A DNA stretch of 35,810 nt from Polyangiaceae bacterium (lineage in GTDB: Bacteria; Myxococcota_A; Polyangia; Polyangiales; Polyangiaceae): positions 1 through 35,810 of the forward strand of contig JANWXX010000003.1 of NCBI GenBank assembly GCA_025057345.1, in the 5' to 3' direction. A program made the translations under genes and the position numbers. The notes below the pieces were generated by a model. The model did not search any database and was not told where the DNA came from. It saw only the letters and a list, made by a program, of their open reading frames with translations. How positions within the stretch are numbered: position 1 is the first letter of the stretch; every line of letters starts with the position of its first letter. Positions 1 to 7,055 of this stretch are shown here, in pieces.

Positions 1-67
1 TAGGCGAGCCGATAAGAAACAGGATGTAATCGGTGTCGGAGAGAACCTTGTCCTTGGGCGAGGCCAT
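1..67 (-). CDS. Start of an unknown protein, cut by the window edge
   Basis: An ATG on the minus strand at 67 opens a frame of 22 codons that runs off the left end of the window. The peptide begins MASPKDKVLSDTDY and then turns hydrophobic (ILFLIGSP). It lies 55 bp downstream of the ksgA stop in the same orientation, so it could be the last gene of that operon. No clear Shine-Dalgarno sequence precedes the ATG. The fragment is too short to assign a family, and it may not be a real gene. Confidence 0.4.
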   Translation of the reverse strand, partial: MASPKDKVLSDTDYILFLIGSP

Positions 68-122
68 CGTAGGATAACAGCCCGACATCACACGGTATTC
101 CTGGGTGGGTGCGTAACTCCTA

Positions 123-1061
123 TTATATTTTCTTCGAAGCCACCTCCGATGGTCTAGCCTGGGGGCCACGTTTCCGAGGGGTGCTTGCACGGAGGAAATG
201 AGCCTTGCGCTCACCGTATGCCTCCCAAGGGGAAGATTCTGTAGTGATTGACCCAAGGACCGTGCATTCCTGGGCCATGCGGTCAAAATCCTCGACCGAG
301 AGCGTCTCTCCCCGAACATCAAGAGAGACGCCGGCAGCCAGAGCGCAGGCGCACAGCTTGTCGGAAGAATAACCGAAGATACTCTTCCAGGCATTGCGGA
401 GGGTCTTGCGGCGGGCGGCGAAAGCACGCCGAACCAACTCACGAAAGGCAGGAGTCTCCTCGGCGCGCGGGGGCCGGAGTGGGGTCATGCGGACCACAAC
501 GGACTCGACCCTCGGGGGAGGAACGAAAGCCCCAGGACGTACCAAGCGAACCCGCTCAATGGAGAAAGCTGCTTGAAGGAACACTGAGAGCGCGCCATAA
601 GGCTCGCTATCCGGCAATGCTACCATCCGGTCGGCGACCTCCCTCTGAACCATGAACACGACCACCTCAACTTCATGAGCTTGCCGGGTGGCGATCTCAA
701 GCAGGCAACCGGTGATATTGTAAGGAATGTTGCCAACGATGGTGCGGGGTCTGGGTCCCCGAACCAGTGCGGCACTCCAGTCGGCAGAGGCAGCGTCGTC
801 CTCAAGCAGCACCAACTTTCCTTCGGTGATCTCCTGGAAGTAGGCTTCGCAAAGGTAGGGGATTAGCTCCCGATCTCGCTCGATGGCCACCACTCGCGCT
901 GCGCGCTGGAGGAGGTAGTCAGTGAGCACCCCCTTGCCGGGTCCAATCTCCAGGACAGTACCGCCAGGGGTCGGAGTAGCTGCTTCTGCAATGACCCTGG
1001 CTGTGTTCTTGTCCGCGAGAAAATGCTGACCAAAGCTCTTCTTGGGGCGAAGATTTCTCAT
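123..1061 (-). CDS. rsmA: 16S rRNA (adenine1518-N6/adenine1519-N6)-dimethyltransferase RsmA/KsgA
   Basis: This cytoplasmic enzyme transfers four methyl groups from S-adenosylmethionine to two adjacent adenines near the 3' end of 16S rRNA during late 30S assembly. The family signature KKSFGQHFL is at residues 7-15. The SAM-binding motif LEIGPGKG is at 37-44, and the catalytic motif NIPY (N-[LI]-P-Y in the family) is at 111-114. The protein is 312 aa against about 270 in E. coli; the excess is a basic C-terminal tail. I chose ATG 1061 because GAGGTGA precedes it at good spacing. A GTG at 1067 is in frame but overlaps that Shine-Dalgarno. The gene follows the DUF58 gene by 2 bp, so translation is probably coupled and it is probably the distal member of the operon. 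Confidence 0.96.
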   Translation of the reverse strand: MRNLRPKKSFGQHFLADKNTARVIAEAATPTPGGTVLEIGPGKGVLTDYLLQRAARVVAIERDRELIPYLCEAYFQEITEGKLVLLEDDAASADWSAALVRGPRPRTIVGNIPYNITGCLLEIATRQAHEVEVVVFMVQREVADRMVALPDSEPYGALSVFLQAAFSIERVRLVRPGAFVPPPRVESVVVRMTPLRPPRAEETPAFRELVRRAFAARRKTLRNAWKSIFGYSSDKLCACALAAGVSLDVRGETLSVEDFDRMAQECTVLGSITTESSPWEAYGERKAHFLRASTPRKRGPQARPSEVASKKI

Positions 1062-1063
1062 AT

Positions 1064-2650
1064 TCACCTCTCGGGGCCCTCGTCGGGAGGAGGGAGGGGC
1101 GGGGGAGAGCGAGGGCGACGGAGGTGTTCAAGCTGGATGCCAAGACGACGAAGGGCAATTTCCTCGCGAGCGCGCGCCACTCGAAGCCTGCTCTGGAAGG
1201 CACGAAGCACCAGCGCCGCCTCGGGGCGGTCAGCAGGGATACCCTGGAGGGCAGGGAGAAAATCCGGCAAAATCCATCGGATTTCTGCGTAGCGACGGAG
1301 GTGCTTGAGGGCGCCGAGCAGGGGAACTGCGTCGTGCTCCGGGGGAGCACCGAGAAGGTAGACTACAGTAGGTCGAGGCTTCTGCTGGGCGAGCTTTTGG
1401 AGAAGGTGAGCAAGTTGCTTGGCCGTGTGGGGTCGCTCCGGATCGAGGCGAGGAGGTACCTCGACGCCAAAAGCTGCGAGGTACTGGCGCAGACGGCGCT
1501 CCTGAGGGGATGGGGCCAGGGGAGCCTCCGGGCGGAAGGGAGCACGATTCATGACAGATGTGGCACGTAGGACCAGCTTCTCCAAGTCGCGGCGGTCAAG
1601 GTCGGCAAGCCCCCGGGGGTCGAGAGGCCGGAGGTGATCTATCACCCTGCTGACCACATCCCCCTCGTCAAGGTCGCAGCGATCCCGGTCGTAAACCCCC
1701 GTGGCGGAGGAGAACATCTCGTGGATTCGGGCGCCGTGGGTGGGCCCCCGATCTGGCTTGATCAGACCAAGAACTCGGGCCCCTAGCACGGCTGCCCCCA
1801 CCTTGTTTCCATAGCGTAGGTGGCGATCCACCAGTGCCGCAGCGTCATCAATCAGACCGTCGAGGGGGGCAGCACCTACGGGGCCAGCCCACAGCTCGAC
1901 GGAGGCATCAAGGAGTATCCAGACCAGGGCCCGCTCCTCCCGCTCCATCTCCCGCACCATCAGTTTCCCCCGACGTCCAGAGGCCTTCCAGGCGATGCGC
2001 TTGAAAGGGTCGCCAGGGATGTACTCACGAACCTCTCGCAGATCGGAGCCTTCCCCCGCAGAGCGCCCGGTAGCGCCACCATCGGAGGCAAGGCGAGTCC
2101 GACCGCCGCGGGCAGAGCGAAGGGACACGGGATAGGAGGAGGGCCGGACATCTAGGCCGAAGGGATTGGCAAAGGTGAGGGGAACCTCAAAGAGCCCAGG
2201 AGCCCCCCGCACCTCCAGAGCAAGGCCGAAGATCCCGTGCTTGCCCACCCGTGGGGCTCGAACGCGCACGGTCGCCACCAACTTCCCTGAGGCTGGAACC
2301 TCCCCCTCTGCAGGCTCGATCTGCACATCGAGCTGGCTGGAAGCGATCACCCGCAGCCCAACGTAACGGGCCGCTAGGGTGTCCCGGTTGCGTACTTCCG
2401 CCTGAAGCTCGACGATTTCCCCCCGACCGATGATGAGGCTCCGCCGGGAGGAGCTCCAGAGCATCTCGAAACCCGCAGTCCGGATGCGTGCAACGGACAC
2501 CAGGGTAGCAGCTCTGGCTATACTAACTCCCACCAGCACCGCAGCTCCCCAAGCAACCACCGCCGGCTGGGCGGTCACCAGCCCTACAGCCACCACCGCA
2601 CCTCCAGCTATCGCAAGGTGGAAGGCGGTCTGGGTGGGGTAAAGCTTCAT
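1064..2650 (-). CDS. DUF58 domain protein, membrane-anchored, partner of MoxR
   Basis: A 528-aa protein. Residues 9-50 hold two hydrophobic segments typical of the membrane hairpin in DUF58 proteins. A beta-rich middle region follows, then the DUF58 core at about 204-250 with the diagnostic stretch REYIPGDPFKRIAWKASGR (208-226). Downstream, LLDAS at 246-250 looks like the first part of a von Willebrand A-type metal site; the usual third residue is not serine here. DUF58 proteins are typically encoded next to MoxR ATPases and are thought to be their adaptors or substrates. Here the start codon overlaps the moxR stop by one base (TGATG), implying coupled translation. The C-terminal ~150 residues are charged and Pro-rich. 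The biochemical role is unknown. Confidence 0.9.
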   Translation of the reverse strand: MKLYPTQTAFHLAIAGGAVVAVGLVTAQPAVVAWGAAVLVGVSIARAATLVSVARIRTAGFEMLWSSSRRSLIIGRGEIVELQAEVRNRDTLAARYVGLRVIASSQLDVQIEPAEGEVPASGKLVATVRVRAPRVGKHGIFGLALEVRGAPGLFEVPLTFANPFGLDVRPSSYPVSLRSARGGRTRLASDGGATGRSAGEGSDLREVREYIPGDPFKRIAWKASGRRGKLMVREMEREERALVWILLDASVELWAGPVGAAPLDGLIDDAAALVDRHLRYGNKVGAAVLGARVLGLIKPDRGPTHGARIHEMFSSATGVYDRDRCDLDEGDVVSRVIDHLRPLDPRGLADLDRRDLEKLVLRATSVMNRAPFRPEAPLAPSPQERRLRQYLAAFGVEVPPRLDPERPHTAKQLAHLLQKLAQQKPRPTVVYLLGAPPEHDAVPLLGALKHLRRYAEIRWILPDFLPALQGIPADRPEAALVLRAFQSRLRVARAREEIALRRLGIQLEHLRRPRSPPPLPPPDEGPER

Positions 2651-3621
2651 CAGACCACCCGGACCGCACGCCGATACCCGATCCGCTGGAGGGACTCGGC
2701 GATCACTGCCTCCCGCCCTTTGGGATCTGCTTCCACCTCAGGTACCATGACCAAGCGGTGAGCAAACACTGAGGGGGCGAGCGTTTGGAAGTCGTCAGGG
2801 CTCACGTAGGTGCGTCCCTGGAGGATGGCCATGGCCTTGGCGGCCTGCACAAGGCCAAGGGTGCCCCGAGGAGACACGCCGAGGACCACATGAGGATGGG
2901 AGCGGGTGAACGCAGCAAGGGCAGCGGCGTATTCAAGAAGATCGTCCTCCACGTGAACCCGAGCGGCGATGGCCTGCAGAGCCAGCACCTCTTCCCCGGA
3001 GAGAACACGGCGCATCTCTGGGGGAGAGGCATTGTGGGTACGGAGCATGGCGACCTCCTCCTTGGCAGCGGGGTAGCCTACGAGTACGCGGACCAGGAAG
3101 CGATCAATCTGGGCTTCCGGCAGGGGATACGTTCCTTCCAGGTCAACTGGGTTCTGGGTGGCCAGCACAAGGAAAGGATTGGGCAACTCGAAGCGGTCGC
3201 CGTCGATGGTCGTCTGGCGCTCTTGCATCGCCTCCAATAGGGCAGCTTGAGTCTTAGCGGGGGCGCGGTTGATCTCGTCGGCGAGCACCACATTGGCAAA
3301 GACCGGACCAGGGCGCAGGGTAAAGGCCCCTTCCTTAGGAGAGAGGACGTAGGTACCCGTGATATCCGCCGGCAGCAGGTCGGGGGTAAACTGGATGCGA
3401 CGGACGGTGCAGCCAAGACCGATAGCAAAGGCCTTGACAAGGGTGGTCTTAGCAACACCAGGCACCCCTTCGAGCAGCACATGGCCCCGGGCTAGTAGGG
3501 CGACAAGCATCAGCTCGGTGATGCGGGGGCTCCCGATGAAAACCCGGCTGATCTCGGCGCGAAGCGCATCGAGGCGCTCACGGGCCGCCTGCACTTCGCC
3601 GGGCTGCAGCGCACTACTCAC
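2650..3621 (-). CDS. MoxR-family AAA+ ATPase
   Basis: A 323-aa protein of typical MoxR length. Walker A GVPGVAKT is at residues 52-59 and Walker B VVLADE at 111-116. The MoxR signature AKTQAALLEAMQERQTTIDG follows at about 122-141, with sensor 1 in LVLATQNP. MoxR proteins form hexameric rings that act as chaperone-like ATPases in maturation of metal-cofactor or envelope protein complexes, usually with VWA-type partners. I chose the GTG start at 3621 because GGGAGGT sits six bases upstream. The start overlaps the stop of the upstream gene by four bases (GTGA). It is the middle gene of a DUF4350-MoxR-DUF58 module. The client protein cannot be told from the sequence. Confidence 0.95.
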   Translation of the reverse strand: MSSALQPGEVQAARERLDALRAEISRVFIGSPRITELMLVALLARGHVLLEGVPGVAKTTLVKAFAIGLGCTVRRIQFTPDLLPADITGTYVLSPKEGAFTLRPGPVFANVVLADEINRAPAKTQAALLEAMQERQTTIDGDRFELPNPFLVLATQNPVDLEGTYPLPEAQIDRFLVRVLVGYPAAKEEVAMLRTHNASPPEMRRVLSGEEVLALQAIAARVHVEDDLLEYAAALAAFTRSHPHVVLGVSPRGTLGLVQAAKAMAILQGRTYVSPDDFQTLAPSVFAHRLVMVPEVEADPKGREAVIAESLQRIGYRRAVRVV

Positions 3622-5027
3622 GACATGACCTCCCGAGAGTAGCGTTGCTCCTCAACGGATTTCAGAACCATTTCAACGATACGCTCAACTCGTTCAAGGG
3701 TCTGCCGTGTGACACGCACAGGCTGCCCGGAACTCACGGCAATTTCCACTCTTGTCATCTCAACAACCATCTTCTTCAGCTCAAGGAGGGCAGCACCATC
3801 GATCCACTGCCGACGGGCAAGCTCCTCAACAGCGACGGAAAGGTGAGGGGGGCGATCCATACCTAGGAGAGCCCCAAGACGCTCAATAAAGGCGTCTTTT
3901 TGCTCCAGAAGTACGAGGCCCCGGTGGGTACCTTCGGCGGCCAGGACGGCAGCACGCCCGGCAACACCGCCCTGACCGACCAGAGGTAGTCCTCGGGCAA
4001 AGCGAGGAGTGGGCGGTCGATAGACACGACCGCTCACCAACGACCCCCAAAGCACCAACCCCGTCACACAAGCTACTGCAAGGGCAAAGGAGACGCCCCG
4101 TGGGAGGCCCTCGACGCTGATCCGCTGCACTTCCGAGCGGGCAGAGCGAAACCACTCACGTACTTCTCGAGCTGCTGTAGAGTCAGCACCGTACACGCCA
4201 GACTCGCTAAAGCGATTAGAGACGATCACGAGCTTTCCCTGGCGAATTCCCCAGCTATCATCATCGACGAGGTAGCGCACCAGCCCAACGGCAAAGGCAC
4301 GATTCCCTCGATAGCGAAGCATCAGATTGATGAGCGCGGAGGGATCCCCCATGGCAAATAGGCGGCCTTTGCCCACCTGACCGGCCACGGCAAGAGCGCA
4401 GTCGGTTTCGCCAGCAGCGCGGATCTTGAGCACCGTGGACAAGTCCGGGTGGAGCAACCCGGTCGGATGATTGGTCACCAGCCGATCCACCTCGGCTACC
4501 ACTGGGTGGACCCCTCCTCGGCGCCCAGCCACCACCTCGTGGACCGGCTCTGCCAGGGCGAGGGCTGGGTTGCCTCGAAGGGCAAAGAGAGGCTTCCTCG
4601 GCGCAGGAACACGCCGGATCTGATAACGGGCCAGCACCTGGTCCCCCACACCAAAGTCGTCCACGATGGCGCCTCGACCTCCTGCCCGAAGGAAGGCGGC
4701 TAGCTCCTCGCTATCTAGAGTGCCCTCCGGGTGGAGGATCAGCAGCCCATCCGCAGGTGTCAGCGAAGTCCAATCGATACGATTGGCTGCAACCACGCGG
4801 GCCTCCCCAAGCTCCTGACGAGCCAAGTCAACGAGGCCCTTGACCCCTTCCCACCCAGGATCCTGAAGGTCAAAGGACTGCCCTATGGCCACCCTAGACC
4901 AAACAGAAACCAGCCAAAAGAGGAGTACTCCCAGGGGCCAGCAGCGCCCTGACGGAGGCAATCGCAAGGCGCGGCGGCGCCGGATGACGAGGGGCTCCAC
5001 GAACCTTGCGACCCTAGCACATTGCAT
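3618..5027 (-). CDS. DUF4350-like membrane protein of the MoxR module
   Basis: A 469-aa protein with a hydrophobic segment at 31-48 and a second membrane span at about 311-331, which would place residues 50-310 outside the cytoplasm. The extracytoplasmic part contains GLLILHPEGTLDSEELAAFL (94-113) and GGRGAIVDD (116-124), resembling the glutamine-amidotransferase-like DUF4350 fold, and later GKGRLFAMGDPSALIN (219-234). The cytoplasmic C-terminus is helical and charged. DUF4350 proteins are usually encoded with MoxR and DUF58, as here, which supports the assignment more than local similarity does. It is the first gene of the operon; ATG 5027 has only a weak AGG close to it. I know of no established biochemical function. 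Confidence 0.75.
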   Translation of the reverse strand: MQCARVARFVEPLVIRRRRALRLPPSGRCWPLGVLLFWLVSVWSRVAIGQSFDLQDPGWEGVKGLVDLARQELGEARVVAANRIDWTSLTPADGLLILHPEGTLDSEELAAFLRAGGRGAIVDDFGVGDQVLARYQIRRVPAPRKPLFALRGNPALALAEPVHEVVAGRRGGVHPVVAEVDRLVTNHPTGLLHPDLSTVLKIRAAGETDCALAVAGQVGKGRLFAMGDPSALINLMLRYRGNRAFAVGLVRYLVDDDSWGIRQGKLVIVSNRFSESGVYGADSTAAREVREWFRSARSEVQRISVEGLPRGVSFALAVACVTGLVLWGSLVSGRVYRPPTPRFARGLPLVGQGGVAGRAAVLAAEGTHRGLVLLEQKDAFIERLGALLGMDRPPHLSVAVEELARRQWIDGAALLELKKMVVEMTRVEIAVSSGQPVRVTRQTLERVERIVEMVLKSVEEQRYSREVMS

Positions 5028-5048
5028 CCTGCCCAGAGGGCACGGATC

Positions 5049-5076
5049 TTGACCAGGGTACGCCTGTTGCTAGATT
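5049..5076 (+). promoter_or_regulatory. Putative sigma70-type promoter of the surface-protein gene run
   Basis: TTGACC (5049-5054) and TAGATT (5071-5076) are separated by 16 bp, giving five of six and four of six matches to the -35 and -10 consensus. Transcription would begin near 5083, about 60 bp before the first plus-strand gene at 5146. It lies in the 118-bp gap between the divergent DUF4350 gene and the small gene at 5146. This is sequence resemblance only. Confidence 0.45.
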
Positions 5077-5145
5077 CGCAAGCAGGCCCTACATCCCCCC
5101 TCGCTCCCCACTGACCCCGCCACCGCGGTACTTTGGAGGCTCGTC

Positions 5146-5337
5146 ATGCTGCCCCCGTTCATCATCGAGCAGATCCGCAAACGCGAGGAAGAAGATCGGA
5201 GGCGGCGCACCGCCGAGCAGCCGCGGATCGAGCTCCCAGTCAACCCCCCTACCGTTCCCCCTGCTCGCCGCACCGAACGCGATATCGACGACGAAGAAGA
5301 TCAACGTCGCGGTGTCATCGTGGTCGAGCTTCTCTGA
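5146..5337 (+). CDS. Small highly charged protein of 63 aa
   Basis: The protein begins MLPPFIIEQIRKREEEDRRR, which predicts a charged helix, then a Pro-rich linker (LPVNPPTVPP), an acidic DDEED patch and a hydrophobic end GVIVVELL. GGAGG lies six bases before the ATG, which strongly supports translation. There is no signal peptide, so it should be cytoplasmic. It is the first gene after the putative promoter at 5049-5076 and 47 bp before a large lipoprotein gene. I recall similar short MLPPF-IEQIR proteins in other myxobacteria but cannot verify that here. Function unknown; an adaptor or regulator is possible. Confidence 0.8.
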   Translation: MLPPFIIEQIRKREEEDRRRRTAEQPRIELPVNPPTVPPARRTERDIDDEEDQRRGVIVVELL

Positions 5338-5384
5338 GTGACCCCCTTCCCTACCCGGAGGAGCACGACTAGGCTGCCCCCCGG

Positions 5385-7049
5385 ATGAGTCTTCGTCCCT
5401 TCCTTTCGCTTCTTTCCAGGTTTTCGTCCGCGCAAACAGCGAGCTTGGGGCTTCTCGGGGCCTCCCTCCTCCTGAGCACAGCATCATGCTTCGACACCGA
5501 TCAGGGTCTCCCCCCTCCCGAGCGTCGATTCTACTTCCCCACGGGAGTAGCCGTCTCTCCGGGGGGCAAGGCCCTCTTCGTCATCAATAGCGATTTCGAC
5601 CTCCAGTATCGAGCTGGCACTGCCCAGGCCCTCGACCTGAGAAGGCTTCGGGCCATGGTCAACCGGCTCCGTTCACCCTTTGTTGGAGAGGCCGGGGCTC
5701 CCCTCGATACCAGTGGGGTCGACTGCCAGGCTGGAGGGCTAGGCACGAATTCCTCCAGCGACTCCCTCCTGTACCCAGGCCCCTGCGCCCCTATCGACCT
5801 AGATGCCCCCCCAGACCATCAAGGAAGCCTTATCCGGGCCAGTGTCGACATTGGAGCCTTCGGGGCCGATGTTCAGGTGGTGAGGCGCCCCCCCTCGCCC
5901 GGAGAAACCACCACGGAAGCACGGCTGCTGATCCCCGTACGAGGAGATCCCTCCTTGACCTGGCTTACCATCGATGACGACACAGGAGACGGGATTCAGT
6001 CGTTCCGGCTGGATTGTGGTCAAGGAAGTGGACGACGCTGCTCAGACGCTCACCGAGCCGGTACCGACCGGACGACTAACCTCCGTGACCTCACGCTGCC
6101 AGAAGAGCCCTTCGAACTTGCGGTGAACGAGCGTACCGATGCTGTGTTGGTGACACACCAGACCTCTGGAGCGGTGAGCCTGCTGCTTAACGGCTGGAGC
6201 AGCGGCGATCCCGGGCTCCTAACCCGATGCGCCAAGCTCCCCCCTTCCCCTGTTCTTTCCTTTGTGCTCGGCGGTCTTCCGTCCGGGGTGACCGGTACGG
6301 CGGCACTGCCGATGCCCCGATTGGCTACCCTCTATCCTGAGGAGATCCCCTACGCACCAGCCTTCCTGGTCAGCTACCGAAACGCTGCCCAGATCGATGT
6401 GATACGCTATTATGACGACTGTCTCTCCGCACCGGCACGGCCGTTCCTGACGCTGACAGGGCGCTCTGGCATCACCACCAACGCTGGAGGCTTTGACTCC
6501 CGGAGCATTGCGGTCGACCCTAGCCTGCGCAAGAGCTGCGAGGCAGCCTGTGCGGACAGCGACAAGGAGTGCCTGGCAGGCTGTGCTGGGGTTCCCGTAG
6601 ATATCTACGTGGCCAACCGCACTCCCCCCTCGCTCCTCGTGGGCAAAGCGACAGGCTCGGTGAGCCAGCTCGGAGTAAACGATTCCGTCTTCTTTGGAAC
6701 GACGATTCCTCTGGCACAGGGGGCCTCCCGGGTCCGGTTGGGGCACATCGTCGACACGAGAGGAGCCAAGCGCCCCCGGGCCTTCATCCTCTGTTTTGAC
6801 GCTCGACTGCTCTACGTCTACGACCCGGAGGCTGCTGCCATCGAAGCGGTGATCACGACGGGGCGTGGCCCTTCCGCCATCGCTTTCGACCCAGGGATTG
6901 GTACACCCGACGGCGCTTCCAACTACGCCTACCTCGCCCACTTCACAGACTCTTACCTCGCCGTCCTCGATCTCGATATGCGCCACCCCGCCACCTACCT
7001 GACCTTCATCGCCAGTGTCGGTATCCCCACGCCACCCCGCGAGTCCTAA
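5385..7049 (+). CDS. Large predicted lipoprotein with beta-propeller-like repeats
   Basis: A 554-aa exported protein. Residues 1-35 form a signal sequence ending in a lipobox-like LSTASC (Cys35), after which the chain is predicted to be lipidated. Mature repeats such as FPTGVAVSPGGKALFVINSD (48-67) and, near the end, GPSAIAFDP followed by YAYLAHFTDSYLAVLDLD resemble YVTN/NHL-type beta-propeller blades. The middle part has several Cys residues (CEAACADSDKECLAGCAG) that could form disulfides. The next gene starts 6 bp downstream and encodes a similar kind of lipoprotein, so the two are likely co-translated partners on the cell surface or periplasmic face. No catalytic motif was recognised. Confidence 0.8.
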   Translation: MSLRPFLSLLSRFSSAQTASLGLLGASLLLSTASCFDTDQGLPPPERRFYFPTGVAVSPGGKALFVINSDFDLQYRAGTAQALDLRRLRAMVNRLRSPFVGEAGAPLDTSGVDCQAGGLGTNSSSDSLLYPGPCAPIDLDAPPDHQGSLIRASVDIGAFGADVQVVRRPPSPGETTTEARLLIPVRGDPSLTWLTIDDDTGDGIQSFRLDCGQGSGRRCSDAHRAGTDRTTNLRDLTLPEEPFELAVNERTDAVLVTHQTSGAVSLLLNGWSSGDPGLLTRCAKLPPSPVLSFVLGGLPSGVTGTAALPMPRLATLYPEEIPYAPAFLVSYRNAAQIDVIRYYDDCLSAPARPFLTLTGRSGITTNAGGFDSRSIAVDPSLRKSCEAACADSDKECLAGCAGVPVDIYVANRTPPSLLVGKATGSVSQLGVNDSVFFGTTIPLAQGASRVRLGHIVDTRGAKRPRAFILCFDARLLYVYDPEAAAIEAVITTGRGPSAIAFDPGIGTPDGASNYAYLAHFTDSYLAVLDLDMRHPATYLTFIASVGIPTPPRES

Positions 7050-7055
7050 GGAGCC

